Source of the DNA: Wagnerdoeblera intermedia
GTDB taxonomy: Bacteria > Pseudomonadota > Alphaproteobacteria > Rhodobacterales > Rhodobacteraceae
DNA: 64,000 nucleotides
Direction: 5' to 3' (one strand)
NCBI RefSeq assembly: GCF_042647465.1
Contig: NZ_JBHRVN010000004.1
How positions within the stretch are numbered: position 1 is the stretch's first letter; each line of letters begins with the position of its first letter. Shown here piece by piece: positions 1-9,642 of this stretch. The position numbers were made by a program, and so were the translations under genes. Under the pieces are notes generated by a model. The model saw only the letters and a list, made by a program, of their open reading frames with translations, did no database searches and was not told the origin of the DNA.

Positions 1-1
1 G

Positions 2-382
2 GGCTCACTCGGGCAGCCGGAATATGACGTGATTTCGCTGCTGCAGGATGCGCGGCGCGACGTAGATCCCGCCTTCGCCGATGCGATGATCGCAGATTAT
101 GCCGCCCTGCGCGGGGCAGACCCAAACCAGACGGCGCTCGCCTGCGCTGTGCTTGGCGCACAGCGCAACCTGCGGATTTTGGGCGGTTTTACCCGGCTCT
201 CGCTGCATTTCGGCAAGCCCGGATATGTCAAACTCATTCCCCGCGTCTGGGGGTATCTGCAGCGCTGCCTTGCGCGACCGGAACTGGCAGAATTGCGCGA
301 GATCGCAGCCCGCCTGCCCGCTCCTGACGCCACCGCTTTGAAAAGGATCGAAGATCTGTGCGGAACCTGCCCCGATCCCTGA
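2..382 (+). CDS. amgK: AmgK-like amino-sugar kinase, 3' end only
   Basis: C-terminal part of an aminoglycoside-phosphotransferase-fold kinase; the 5' end lies outside the window, so the catalytic loop is not visible. The visible frame opens with GSLGQPEYDVISLLQDARRD, which matches the segment just after the catalytic loop in AmgK/APH-family kinases (the 'P-YD-SLLQDAR' stretch). In Pseudomonas, AmgK phosphorylates the anomeric position of MurNAc/GlcNAc in peptidoglycan recycling, and its product is used by MurU. Here the next gene is murU, and its likely GTG start lies inside this gene, so the two appear translationally coupled. Function is inferred from this fragment plus the neighbour; an unspecific APH-family kinase is the alternative. 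Confidence 0.75.
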   Translation, partial: GSLGQPEYDVISLLQDARRDVDPAFADAMIADYAALRGADPNQTALACAVLGAQRNLRILGGFTRLSLHFGKPGYVKLIPRVWGYLQRCLARPELAELREIAARLPAPDATALKRIEDLCGTCPDP

Positions 383-1038
383 TGCTCTTTGCCGCCGGTT
401 TTGGCACCCGAATGGGTGCGCTGACCGCCCATCAGCCCAAGCCGCTGATCCCGGTGGCCGGACGGGCGCTGATCGACCATGCGCTGGATCTGACAGGTCC
501 GGCCGGAGTTGAGCGGGTGGTGGTCAACACCCATTACCGCGCCGCCCAGCTTCGCGCTCATCTGGAGGGCCGCAATATCGCCATCAGCGATGAAAGCGAC
601 CGCATCCTCGAAACCGGGGGCGGTCTGCGCAAAGCCCTGCCGCTGCTGGGCGCGGGGCCGGTTTACACGCTGAACTCGGATGCGGTCTGGACCGGGGCCA
701 ACCCGCTTGTGGAACTCAGCGCCGCCTGGGACGGCGAGCGGATGCAGGCGCTTTTACTTCTGGGGCGGGCGGAGGGCATTCGCGGCCGCAAAGGCGGCGG
801 GGATTTTTCGCTCGACTGCGATAGCCGTATCTCGCGCGGCGGCGATCTGACCTATCTGGGGGCGCAGATCCTCTGCCCTGAGGGGCTGCATGACATTGAC
901 GAGGATGTCTTTTCCCTGAACCGCCTGTGGGATGCGCAGATCGCAGCCGGCACGGCTTACGGCATTCTGCACGAGGGGCTCTGGTGCGATGTCGGCCACC
1001 CTGAGGGCATTGAGATCGCGGAAGAGATGATCCGATGA
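358..1038 (+). CDS. murU: MurNAc-1-phosphate uridylyltransferase (MurU)
   Basis: Nucleotidyltransferase of the NTP_transferase fold, 226 aa. The N-terminal signature LFAAGFGTRMGALT (about residues 10-23), followed by KPLIPVAGRALIDH, is the sugar-nucleotide-pyrophosphorylase motif; a TLNSDAVW segment supplies the metal-binding Asp. MurU converts MurNAc-1-phosphate and UTP to UDP-MurNAc, bypassing de novo synthesis, and works with the adjacent AmgK. Two starts are possible: GTG at 358 with AAGGA about 12 nt upstream, or ATG at 382 overlapping the amgK stop. I prefer 358 because Rhodobacteraceae homologues carry a few residues before the LFAAG motif. The stop overlaps the addB start (ATGA). Confidence 0.85.
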   Translation: MRNLPRSLMLFAAGFGTRMGALTAHQPKPLIPVAGRALIDHALDLTGPAGVERVVVNTHYRAAQLRAHLEGRNIAISDESDRILETGGGLRKALPLLGAGPVYTLNSDAVWTGANPLVELSAAWDGERMQALLLLGRAEGIRGRKGGGDFSLDCDSRISRGGDLTYLGAQILCPEGLHDIDEDVFSLNRLWDAQIAAGTAYGILHEGLWCDVGHPEGIEIAEEMIR

Positions 1039-3969
1039 ACCCGCAAAGCCAGATCTGTGGCGTGCCGCCCGGCCTCGATTTCGCCGAAGAACTGGTGCGG
1101 GGACTGCGCGCGCGTATGGCCGGTCAGCCGCCTGAGGCCATGGCACGGGTGACGCTTTGGGTAAACTCGTCAGGCATGCGCAGCCGGGTCCGGGCGCAGT
1201 TCACGCCGCCCGCGATCCTGCCGAAGATCCGCCTGGTCACCGATCTGGCCGAAGCCATCCCCCTACCCGGCCTGCCCCCGACGGAGCCGCCGCTGCGCCG
1301 CCGCCTGCAGCTGACGCAGCTGATCGCAAAGCTGCTGGATGCCGAGCCGGATCTGGCGCCACGCGCCTCGCTTTATGCCCTGGCCGACAGCCTGGCGGGG
1401 CTGATGGATGAGATGGCGGGCGAAGGCGTGTCGCCTGAGGCTCTGGCCGCGATTGACGTCTCTGACCATTCTCTGCACTGGGCGCGGACGCAGCGGTTTC
1501 TCAGCATCATCGCCCCCTTCTTCGGCCCCGATGCCAGCCCGCAGACCGAGACGCGCCGCCATATGGTGGCACAGCAACTCGCGGAGTTCTGGGCGAAAAA
1601 CCCGCCGCCCGGCCCGCAGATCATCGCAGGCACCACCGGCTCGCGCGGGGCGACGGCGCTGCTGATCAAGGCGGTTCTGTCTTTTCCGGGCAATATCCTT
1701 GTCATGCCGGGGCATGATTTCGACATGCCCCATGCGCTCTGGGACAGCCTGGGCGATGCGCTGACCGCTGAGGATCACCCGCAATACCGGACCCGCCGCC
1801 TGCTGGATCTGCTTGAGGCGACCCCCGATCAGATCCGGCCCTGGACCGAGACCCTGCCCCCCCGCGCCCGAGCGCAACAAACTGGTCTCCCTCGCGCTGC
1901 GCCCCGCCCCGGTCACCGACCAGTGGCTGGAAGAGGGCCGCGACCTGCCCGATCTGCGCCTCGCCGCTGAGAAGCTGACGCTGATTGAGGCCCCCTCCCC
2001 CCGCGCTGAGGCCCTGTCGGTCGCGCTGATCCTGCGTGAGGCGGCTGAGACGGGCCGCTCGGCCACACTCGTCAGCCAGGACCGCGATCTGGCCCGCCAG
2101 GTCTCGGCGGTTCTCGACCGCTGGGGAATTGTGCCTGATGACAGCTCAGGCCGTCCGCTGGCGCTTTCGGCGCCGGGGCGGCTTTTGCGGATGACGGCGG
2201 GGCTGTTCGGGCGGCAGATGACCGGCGATCAGCTTCTGGGGTTGTTGAAGCACCCGCTGGTCGCCAGCACCGAGGCGCGCGGCCCGCACATGATGCTGAC
2301 CCGCACGCTGGAGCTGCATCTGCGCCGTAAAGGCCCGGCGCATCCCGATGCGCAGTTCCTGCGCGACTGGGCCTCGGCTCAGAATGCGCCGGACTGGGGG
2401 ATGTGGCTCGGAGCCGCCTTTGACGGGATTGAGCAGGCCGGAGAGACCAGCCTGACCGAACATCTGGCCCGCCACCGCCGCCTGACCGAAACCCTGGCCG
2501 GAGGACATCTCGCAGAGGGCACCGGACGGCTTTGGGAAGGGGCGGCGGGTGAAGGCGCGGAAGCCGCCCTCGCGTCGCTGGAGCGTGAATCGGAACATGG
2601 CGGCATGCTGTCGCCGGGCGATTACACGGCACTCTTTGACGGTGTGATCGCCGCGCAGCAGGTGCGCGAAACCATTCTCGCCCATCCGCTCATTCGCATC
2701 AAAGGCTCGCGGGAAGCGCGGGAACTGCCCTCAGATCTGCTGATCCTTGGCGCGCTGAACGACGGCTCCTGGCCCAGGCTGCCGCCGCCCGACCCCTGGC
2801 TCAACCGTTATATGCGCGTGGCGGCAGGGCTTTTGCTGCCCGAACGCCGCATCGGTCTTTCGGCGCATGACTTTCAACAGGCCGTCGCCGGGGCCGAGGT
2901 CATCATCACCCGCGCCACCCGCGGCGCAGAGGCGGAGACCGTCCCCTCCCGCTGGCTGAACCGGCTGGTGAACCTGATGCAGGGCCTGCCTGATAAACAC
3001 GGCCCCGAGGCCCTGGCCGGCATGCGCGCCAAAGGCCGGGTCTGGCTGGAGATGGCCCGCGGCCTGGAGCGCCCTGAGGCTGAAGTTCCCCGCGCCCGCC
3101 GCCCGGCCCCTGTGCCGCCGCTGGCCGCCCGCCCGACCACACTGCCGGTGACCGGAATTGAGACGCTGATCCGCGACCCTTACGCGATTTATGCCCGCGA
3201 AATCCTGCGGTTGCGCAAACTCGATCCGCTGAGGGCCGAGCCCGATGTCCGGCTGCGCGGGACGGTGCTTCACCGCGTCATGGAGGTTTTCGCCAAACGC
3301 GGCGGCCATAAGGCCGAAACGGGCGGCTATGCGAATCTGATGTCCGCCGCCGATGAGGTGCTGGAAGCGGAAGTCCCCTGGCCCGCCGCCCGTGCGCTCT
3401 GGCGCAGCCGCATCGCGCGGATTGCCGACTGGTTTCTGGCCTTTGAAGAGGCCCATGCCGGAGAGCCGGTGATGCTGGAAAAGGGCGGCGCGCTTCTGGT
3501 TCCGGGCACCACCTTCACCCTGACCGCGCGGCCCGACCGGATCGACCGGCTGGACGACGGGCGGGTGCATATCTACGACTATAAGACCGGCACGCCTCCT
3601 TCCGAAAAGCAGCAGCAGTATTTCAACCAGCAGCTTCTGTTGCAGGCCATGATGGCCGAGGACGGCGGCTTCCCGCGTCTTGGCCCCGCCCAGGTGGCAG
3701 CGGCGACCTATGTGGGTCTTGGCAGCACGCCCAAAGCCTCTTCGGTGGCGGTGGACAGTGAAAGCCTGGCCCGCGCCCGTGAGGGGCTGAAGAAGCTGAT
3801 TGAAAGCTACAGCGATCCCGCGCAGGGCTATTCGGCGCGCCGTGCCATGCAAAAGCAGGCCTTTGGTTCAGACTATGACCAGCTGTCGCGCTTTGGCGAA
3901 TGGGACATGACCGAAGAGCCTGAGCGCCTGCCCGTCGACCATCTGCCCCGCCCTGAGGAGACGCCATGA
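1035..3969 (+). pseudogene. addB: AddB, helicase-nuclease subunit; frameshifted as given
   Basis: AddB subunit of the AddAB (RecBCD-like) double-strand-break repair complex. The reading frame is broken at a run of seven C at 1857-1863: residues 1-276 read in one frame (to ...WTETLPP) and the rest continues at APERNKLVSLALRPAPV in another. Removing one C restores a 977-aa protein, the usual size for alphaproteobacterial AddB. Visible features are a segment containing LILGALNDGSWP and a C-terminal RecB-type nuclease with GTVLHRVMEVFAK and the catalytic HIYDYKTGTPP (about 3570-3600). I see no cysteines in the C-terminal part, so no Fe-S clamp as in Bacillus AddB. Overlaps murU and addA by 4 nt each. 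The rest of the gene is intact, so a sequencing error is as likely as a true mutation. Confidence 0.9.
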
Positions 3970-6900
3970 GCAACCCCGCATCCGAGCGGCAGCGCCTGGC
4001 CGCTGACCCCGGGCAATCCACCTGGCTTTCGGCCAATGCGGGCTCGGGCAAGACCAAGGTTCTGACCGACCGCGTGGCGCGTCTGCTGCTCTCGGGCACC
4101 GAGCCGCAGCGCATTTTGTGCCTGACCTATACCAAGGCCGCCGCTGCGGAGATGCAGAACCGCCTGTTCCGCCGCCTGGGCGAATGGGCTATGCTGGACG
4201 AAGAGCGCCTTATCGCCGCGCTCCTTGATCTGGGTCTGACTGAGGCGCCGGGGCCCGAGACCATCCGCGCCGCCCGCCGCCTCTTTGCCCGCGCGATTGA
4301 GACGCCGGGGGGGCTGAAAATTCAGACCATCCACAGCTTCTGCGCCTCGCTGCTGCGCCGCTTTCCGCTGGAGGCGCGGGTCTCGCCGTCCTTTGTGGAG
4401 ATGGACGACCGCTCAGCAGAACTGCTGCGCGCCGAAATTATTGAGGAGATGGCCGAACACCGCGCCCCCCATGTCATCGCGCGGCTGGCAAACCTTTATA
4501 CCGGCGAGGATTTTCTGTCGCTCGCCGCCGATGTGGCGGGCAAACGCGCGCGTTATGCGGCTGTGAACCGCGCCGATCTGCCGGGACTTCTGGATGCCGT
4601 GCCGGGCGACACGCCAGCAAAGCTTCTGGGCTTTGTTTTCACCGGGGATGAGGCGCAATGGGCCTCAAAACTGGGTGAGGCGCTTGGCAAAGGCTCCGCC
4701 AATGACGTGAAGGCCGCGGCGAAATGGGCGGCCGTCAATTTCCGCAACCCGGGGCTGAAGGATCTGCAGCTTCTGGAAGGTCTGCTGCTGACCGGCGCCT
4801 CGGCCAAAGAGCCGTTTAAGGCCAAAATCGGCAGTTTTCCGACCAAAGCCACGCGGTCAGCATTGGGGGATCTGGCCGACGAACTCGATGCCCTGATGGA
4901 GCGGGTGGAGGAGGCCCGTGCGCGGCGCATCGCTCTGGGTGCGCTGGAGAAAGCCGAAGCCCTTTATGATTTCGCCGATCACTTCCTGCCCGAATATGAG
5001 CGGCGCAAACAGCTGCGCGGCTGGCTCGATTTCGACGATCTGATCCTGCGGGCGCGGGATCTTCTGTCGGAAAGCTCGGTGGCGCAATGGGTGCTTTACC
5101 GTCTGGACGGTGGCATCGATCATATTCTCGTCGATGAGGCCCAGGACACCGGCCCGGACCAGTGGCGGGTCATTGAACTGCTGGCGCAGGAATTTACCGC
5201 AGGCCAGGGGGCGCGGGACAATCCCCGCACGATCTTTGTGGTCGGCGACAAAAAGCAGTCGATCTATTCCTTCCAGGGCGCAGACCTTGAGAAGTTCGAC
5301 GCCATGCAGGCGCATTTCTCTGAGCGGCTTCAGGCGCTTGGCACGGGGCTGCGCTCGCTGCCGCTGGAATATTCCTTCCGCTCGTCTCCGGCGGTGCTGA
5401 AGGCGGTGGATACCACCTGCGCGCCCTTTGGCAGCATGGGACCGGTCTCGCATATCGCCTTTCATCAGAGCCTGCCGGGCCGGGTCGATCACTGGCCGGT
5501 CATCGGCGCTGAGGAAGATCCGGAACCCGGCGACTGGTTTGATCCGGTGGATCTGCCGGGTCCGCGCGCGCCCCAGGTGATCCTGGCTGAGACAATCGCC
5601 AAGCATATCAAAGACCTGCTCGATGCGGGCACGCAGCTTCCCAGCCATAAGGGCGCGCGTCCCATGCGGGCGGGCGATGTGCTGATCCTGGTGCAGCGGC
5701 GTAATCTCCTCTTTCATGAGGTGATCCGCGCCTGCAAAGCCGCGGGCCTGCCAATCGCCGGGGCGGACCGGCTGAAACTCGGCGCGGAAATCGCTGTGCG
5801 CGATTTGGCGGCGCTCCTTTCCTTCCTTGCCACCCAGGAAGATGATCTGTCGCTGGCGACCGCGCTGCGCTCGCCGCTCTTTGGCTGGTCTGAGGCGCAG
5901 ATCTACGATCTGGCGCAGGGCCGCAAAGGCTGGCTCTGGGAGGCGCTGCGCAACCGCAAAGACCATGCCGCCACGCTGGAGGTGCTGAATGATCTGCGCG
6001 GCCAGTCGGACTATCTGCGCCCCTTTGAGCTGATCGACCGCATCCTCACCCGCCATGACGGGCGGCGCAAACTCATCGCGCGTCTGGGGCCGGAGGCAGA
6101 GGACGGGATCGATCAGTTCCTTGGCCAGGCGCTTTCTTATGAGCGGATGGAAGTGCCGGGGCTGACCGGCTTTCTGAACTGGCTTGAGACCGATGATGTT
6201 GAGGTGAAACGCCAGGCCGATGCGGCGGGTGACCGGATCCGCGTGATGACGGTGCATGGCTCCAAGGGGCTTGAGGCTCCGGTGGTCATCCTCCCCGACA
6301 CCGGCGACCGCAAGCCCGCAGGCGGCGGCGAGACCCTCCTGATTGAAGGGGATGTGCCGGTCTGGCGCACCGCAGACAGCGCCTCTCCGAATGCGATTCT
6401 GCAGGCGAAAGAAGAGCTTGCCCGCGCCTGGACCGAAGAGAACCAGCGGCTGCTTTACGTCGCCATGACCCGGGCCGAGACCTGGCTGATCGTGGCCGCC
6501 GCGGGCAAGGCTGAAAAGCCCGACTGCTGGTATAACGCCATCGCCGAGGGGCTGCGGGTGGCGGGTGCGAAACCTTTTGACAGCCCCGTTGGCCCCGGCC
6601 TCAGGCTCGAAAGCGGTGTCTGGCCGGACAACGGTGCGCCCGAGGCCGCTGCGGTTCAGGAGGATATCCCCCTGCCCGACTGGGCGCGGCGTGCGCCCCC
6701 CGTCCCGCCTGCGATGCCCCTGCCGATCCGCCCCTCTGATCTGGGCGGTGCCAAAGCGCTTGGCGGTGAAGGCGGTCTGGCCGAAGACCTGGCGATGAAC
6801 CGCGGCACCGCGCTGCATCTGCTGCTGGAACGGCTGCCGGAACATCCGCAAAGCGACTGGCCCTCCATCGCCGCCAGCCTGCCGGGTGTGGATGAGGAGC

Positions 6901-7307
6901 TGCTGGCAGAGGCGCGTCAGGTCCTGACCAACCCGGGCCTTGCCCATATCTTCGCACCGGACACTCTGGCCGAAGTGGCGATCCATGCCGATCTGGGCGG
7001 GCGGGTGCTGCAGGGCGCGATCGACCGGCTGATTGTGCGCGACGATCACATCCTCGCGGTGGATTTCAAATCAAACGCCACGGTGCCTCGAACGCCCGAC
7101 CAGGTGCCGGAGGGTATTTTGCGTCAGATGGGGGCCTATGCCCATGCCCTTGCGCAGATCTGGCCGGGGCGGCGGATTGAGACCGCGATCCTCTGGACCG
7201 CCTCGGGGGAACTTATGGCGCTGCCTGCGGGTTTGACCTCAGCCGCGCTGAACCGATCCGGCTCGCTTCCCGCTGCCCTCCTTGACGCTGAGGGGGGGCG
7301 AACCTAG
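3966..7307 (+). CDS. addA: AddA, ATP-dependent helicase-nuclease subunit
   Basis: 1113-aa UvrD/Rep superfamily-1 helicase with C-terminal nuclease; motor subunit of AddAB, which resects double-strand breaks to load RecA. Walker A is at about residues 23-30 (ANAGSGKT). Motif Ia-like LCLTYTKAAAAEMQNR, motif II LVDEAQDTG, motif III VVGDKKQSIYSFQGAD, motif V MTVHGSKGLEAPVVI and motif VI LLYVAMTRAE follow in order. The C-terminal PD-(D/E)XK nuclease has RGTALHLLLERL and LAVDFKSN. Starts with ATGA overlap on addB, so the two subunits are made together. Intact and full length, which argues that the complex is or recently was functional despite the addB frameshift. Confidence 0.95.
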   Translation: MSNPASERQRLAADPGQSTWLSANAGSGKTKVLTDRVARLLLSGTEPQRILCLTYTKAAAAEMQNRLFRRLGEWAMLDEERLIAALLDLGLTEAPGPETIRAARRLFARAIETPGGLKIQTIHSFCASLLRRFPLEARVSPSFVEMDDRSAELLRAEIIEEMAEHRAPHVIARLANLYTGEDFLSLAADVAGKRARYAAVNRADLPGLLDAVPGDTPAKLLGFVFTGDEAQWASKLGEALGKGSANDVKAAAKWAAVNFRNPGLKDLQLLEGLLLTGASAKEPFKAKIGSFPTKATRSALGDLADELDALMERVEEARARRIALGALEKAEALYDFADHFLPEYERRKQLRGWLDFDDLILRARDLLSESSVAQWVLYRLDGGIDHILVDEAQDTGPDQWRVIELLAQEFTAGQGARDNPRTIFVVGDKKQSIYSFQGADLEKFDAMQAHFSERLQALGTGLRSLPLEYSFRSSPAVLKAVDTTCAPFGSMGPVSHIAFHQSLPGRVDHWPVIGAEEDPEPGDWFDPVDLPGPRAPQVILAETIAKHIKDLLDAGTQLPSHKGARPMRAGDVLILVQRRNLLFHEVIRACKAAGLPIAGADRLKLGAEIAVRDLAALLSFLATQEDDLSLATALRSPLFGWSEAQIYDLAQGRKGWLWEALRNRKDHAATLEVLNDLRGQSDYLRPFELIDRILTRHDGRRKLIARLGPEAEDGIDQFLGQALSYERMEVPGLTGFLNWLETDDVEVKRQADAAGDRIRVMTVHGSKGLEAPVVILPDTGDRKPAGGGETLLIEGDVPVWRTADSASPNAILQAKEELARAWTEENQRLLYVAMTRAETWLIVAAAGKAEKPDCWYNAIAEGLRVAGAKPFDSPVGPGLRLESGVWPDNGAPEAAAVQEDIPLPDWARRAPPVPPAMPLPIRPSDLGGAKALGGEGGLAEDLAMNRGTALHLLLERLPEHPQSDWPSIAASLPGVDEELLAEARQVLTNPGLAHIFAPDTLAEVAIHADLGGRVLQGAIDRLIVRDDHILAVDFKSNATVPRTPDQVPEGILRQMGAYAHALAQIWPGRRIETAILWTASGELMALPAGLTSAALNRSGSLPAALLDAEGGRT

Positions 7308-7344
7308 GTTCAGCCCAACGCAAACTCCATGCGAGGAGAGTTCC

Positions 7345-7665
7345 ATGGCCACCGTTCCCGTCACCGATGCGACCTTTGAGGCCGAAGTTGTCAATGCCGA
7401 CATCCCCGTCGTCGTCGATTTCTGGGCTGAATGGTGTGGCCCCTGCCGTCAGATCGGCCCGGCGCTCGAAGAGCTTTCGGCTGAATATGAAGGCAAGGTG
7501 AAGATCGTAAAGATCAACGTCGACCAGGATCAGGCCGCCGCGGCTCAGCTTGGCGTGCGCGGTATTCCGGCGCTGTTCCTGTTCAAAGACGGCAAAGTCG
7601 TCTCCAATAAAGTCGGCGCCGCCCCCAAGGCCGCGCTGCAGGCCTGGATCAGCGAGGCGCTCTGA
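7345..7665 (+). CDS. trxA: Thioredoxin
   Basis: 106-aa cytoplasmic thioredoxin with the classic active site WCGPC (Cys31, Cys34) inside VVVDFWAEWCGPCRQIGP, and the cis-Pro motif GIPALFLFKDGK. It reduces disulfides in ribonucleotide reductase, PAPS reductase, methionine sulfoxide reductase and others. The start at 7345 is set by the GAGGAGAG Shine-Dalgarno 6-8 nt upstream; the frame is open further upstream but overlaps the addA end and has no family match there. Lies 37 nt after addA and is followed by a GC-rich hairpin (7682-7704). Confidence 0.97.
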   Translation: MATVPVTDATFEAEVVNADIPVVVDFWAEWCGPCRQIGPALEELSAEYEGKVKIVKINVDQDQAAAAQLGVRGIPALFLFKDGKVVSNKVGAAPKAALQAWISEAL

Positions 7666-7681
7666 TCTTCGGCTGAGTTTT

Positions 7682-7704
7682 GTCCGGGCGGCCCCCGCCC
7701 GGAC
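7682..7704 (+). terminator. GC-rich hairpin after trxA
   Basis: Perfect 9-bp stem GTCCGGGCG / CGCCCGGAC with a 5-nt loop, 17 nt after the trxA stop. No T tract follows on the plus strand, so it may be a transcript-stabilising hairpin or a weak terminator rather than a classical intrinsic one. Confidence 0.5.
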
Positions 7705-7725
7705 ACCCCGTCGCGCCGCAGTTTA

Positions 7726-9567
7726 ATGACGGATGCGATGTTTAAATTTTTCGAAAATCTCGTTGATCCCTTCGCCGGATATGAGCCTCAGGATGCGCCA
7801 CCCCGCCGCCTCTGGCCCTGGCTGAAGGACTATATCCGCCCCTTCTGCCGGGTTTTTCTCGTCACAGCGCTGCTCTCTGTGCTGATCGCTTCGGGCGATA
7901 TTGCGCTGATCTGGTATGTCGGGCGGCTGGTCGATCTGATGGCGGCAGGCACGCCTGCCGAGGTGATCGCCACCCACTGGCCTGAATTTCTGACCGTGAC
8001 CCTGGTGATCGCGCTGCTGCGCCCGGTAATCTCCGGCGCAGGCACGGCGCTTCTGCACAACACGATCCTTCCGAACTTCGGCACCATGATCCGCTGGCGC
8101 GCGCATCGTCATGTGCTGCGCCAGCCGGTCGGCTGGTTTGAAAGCGATTTCGCAGGCCGCATCGCCAACCGCATCATGCAGGCCCCGCCCGCCGCCGGGG
8201 ATGCGGTCTTTCAGACCTTTGATGCCATGTCCTTTGGCCTTGTGACGGTGATCGGGGCGGCCCTTCTGCTGGCCGATGCCGACCCGCGCCTGGTGCTGCC
8301 GCTGCTGGTCTGGCTGGGGCTTTACGGGCTTCTGGTGCGCTGGACGATCCGCCATGCCGGCCCCGCCGCCAAAGCCAGCGCCGATGCGCGCTCGGCGGTG
8401 ACCGGCCATGTGGTCGATGCCTATTCCAATATCACCTCGCTCAAGCTTTTCGCCCATCACACCCGCGAAGAGGCCACGGCGAAGGATATGATACAGCACG
8501 CCCGCCTGAAGTTTCAGGAAGAGATGCGCATCATCGTCCGGATGGATGTGACCCTCACCATGCTGAACGGGTTGCTGATCATCTCAGTGATCGGCTGGGC
8601 GGGGCTCTTGTGGTATCAGGGCGCGGCCAGCGTGGGCGCGGTTGCGGCAGCCGCCGCCCTGGTATTGCGGCTGAACAATCTGACCTACTGGCTGATGTGG
8701 GCCACCACCGGCCTCGTCCAGGCCCTCGGCACCGTGCAGGAGGGGATGGAGACCATTACCCAGCCGCTCTCTGTCCTCGACGCGCCGGAGGCAAAACCCC
8801 TCGACTGGCAGGGCGGCCATATCCGTTTTGAGGGCGTCAGCCACAGCTATGGCAAAGGCACCGGTGGCATCCGCGACATCTCCTTTGAAATCGCGCCGGG
8901 CGAGAAAGTCGGGCTCGTCGGCCGCTCCGGGGCAGGAAAGACCACCCTGGTCAAACTGCTCCTGCGCTTCCATGAGGCCGAATCCGGCCGCATCCTGATC
9001 GACGGCCAGGACATCTCCCGCATCACCCAGGACAGCCTGCGCCGGCGCATCGGCATGGTGCAGCAGGACAGCAGCCTTCTGCACCGCTCGGTGCGCGACA
9101 ACATCCTCTACGGCCGCCCCGAAGCCTCAGAGGCTGAGATGATCGCCGCTGCCAAACTGGCCGAGGCCCATGACTTCATCACCAGCCTCTCCGACCCCGA
9201 AGGCCGCACGGGCTATGACGCCCATGTCGGCGAGCGCGGCGTGAAACTCTCGGGCGGTCAGCGCCAGCGCATCGCCCTTGCGCGGGTGATCCTGAAAGAT
9301 GCCCCGCTTCTGATCCTCGATGAGGCAACCTCTGCGCTCGACAGCGTGTCAGAGGCCGCGATCCAGGAGGCCCTTTACCGCGTCATGAGCGGCAAAACCG
9401 TCATCGCCATCGCCCACCGCCTCTCCACCATCGCCGCAATGGACCGGATCCTCGTTCTCGATGACGGTCGCATCACCGAAGAAGGCACCCATCAGGAGCT
9501 TCTGGCACGGGGCGGCCTCTATGCCGGGCTCTGGGCGCGGCAGTCCGGTGGCTTCCTCAGGGCCTGA
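7726..9567 (+). CDS. ABC exporter, membrane-ATPase half-transporter (MsbA/multidrug type)
   Basis: 613-aa fused transmembrane-ATPase half-transporter expected to work as a homodimer in the inner membrane. About six hydrophobic segments lie in residues 40-330. The nucleotide-binding domain has Walker A GRSGAGKTT (about 399-407), signature LSGGQRQRIALARV, Walker B LLILDEATSALDS and the H-loop IAIAHRLSTIA. The family exports lipids, peptides or drugs; the substrate cannot be told here. A second start, ATG at 7738, would drop four residues. The gene stands alone, between trxA and an RNA methyltransferase, with no partner exporter gene. Confidence 0.9.
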   Translation: MTDAMFKFFENLVDPFAGYEPQDAPPRRLWPWLKDYIRPFCRVFLVTALLSVLIASGDIALIWYVGRLVDLMAAGTPAEVIATHWPEFLTVTLVIALLRPVISGAGTALLHNTILPNFGTMIRWRAHRHVLRQPVGWFESDFAGRIANRIMQAPPAAGDAVFQTFDAMSFGLVTVIGAALLLADADPRLVLPLLVWLGLYGLLVRWTIRHAGPAAKASADARSAVTGHVVDAYSNITSLKLFAHHTREEATAKDMIQHARLKFQEEMRIIVRMDVTLTMLNGLLIISVIGWAGLLWYQGAASVGAVAAAAALVLRLNNLTYWLMWATTGLVQALGTVQEGMETITQPLSVLDAPEAKPLDWQGGHIRFEGVSHSYGKGTGGIRDISFEIAPGEKVGLVGRSGAGKTTLVKLLLRFHEAESGRILIDGQDISRITQDSLRRRIGMVQQDSSLLHRSVRDNILYGRPEASEAEMIAAAKLAEAHDFITSLSDPEGRTGYDAHVGERGVKLSGGQRQRIALARVILKDAPLLILDEATSALDSVSEAAIQEALYRVMSGKTVIAIAHRLSTIAAMDRILVLDDGRITEEGTHQELLARGGLYAGLWARQSGGFLRA

Positions 9568-9642
9568 GCCCGCTCTGGTCATTCACCCGCTTTTGCCATA
9601 AACCGCAGCCTTCCCGCGCAGCAGCCGCCCCTGAGGTAAGCC

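Noticed and set aside
4857..7049. Long open frame (730 codons) antisense to addA
   Set aside because: High-GC shadow of a strongly conserved helicase; its protein is Gln/Arg/Gly/His-rich with no domain, as for other antisense frames such as 16004-17275, 18328-19641 and 46903-47841.
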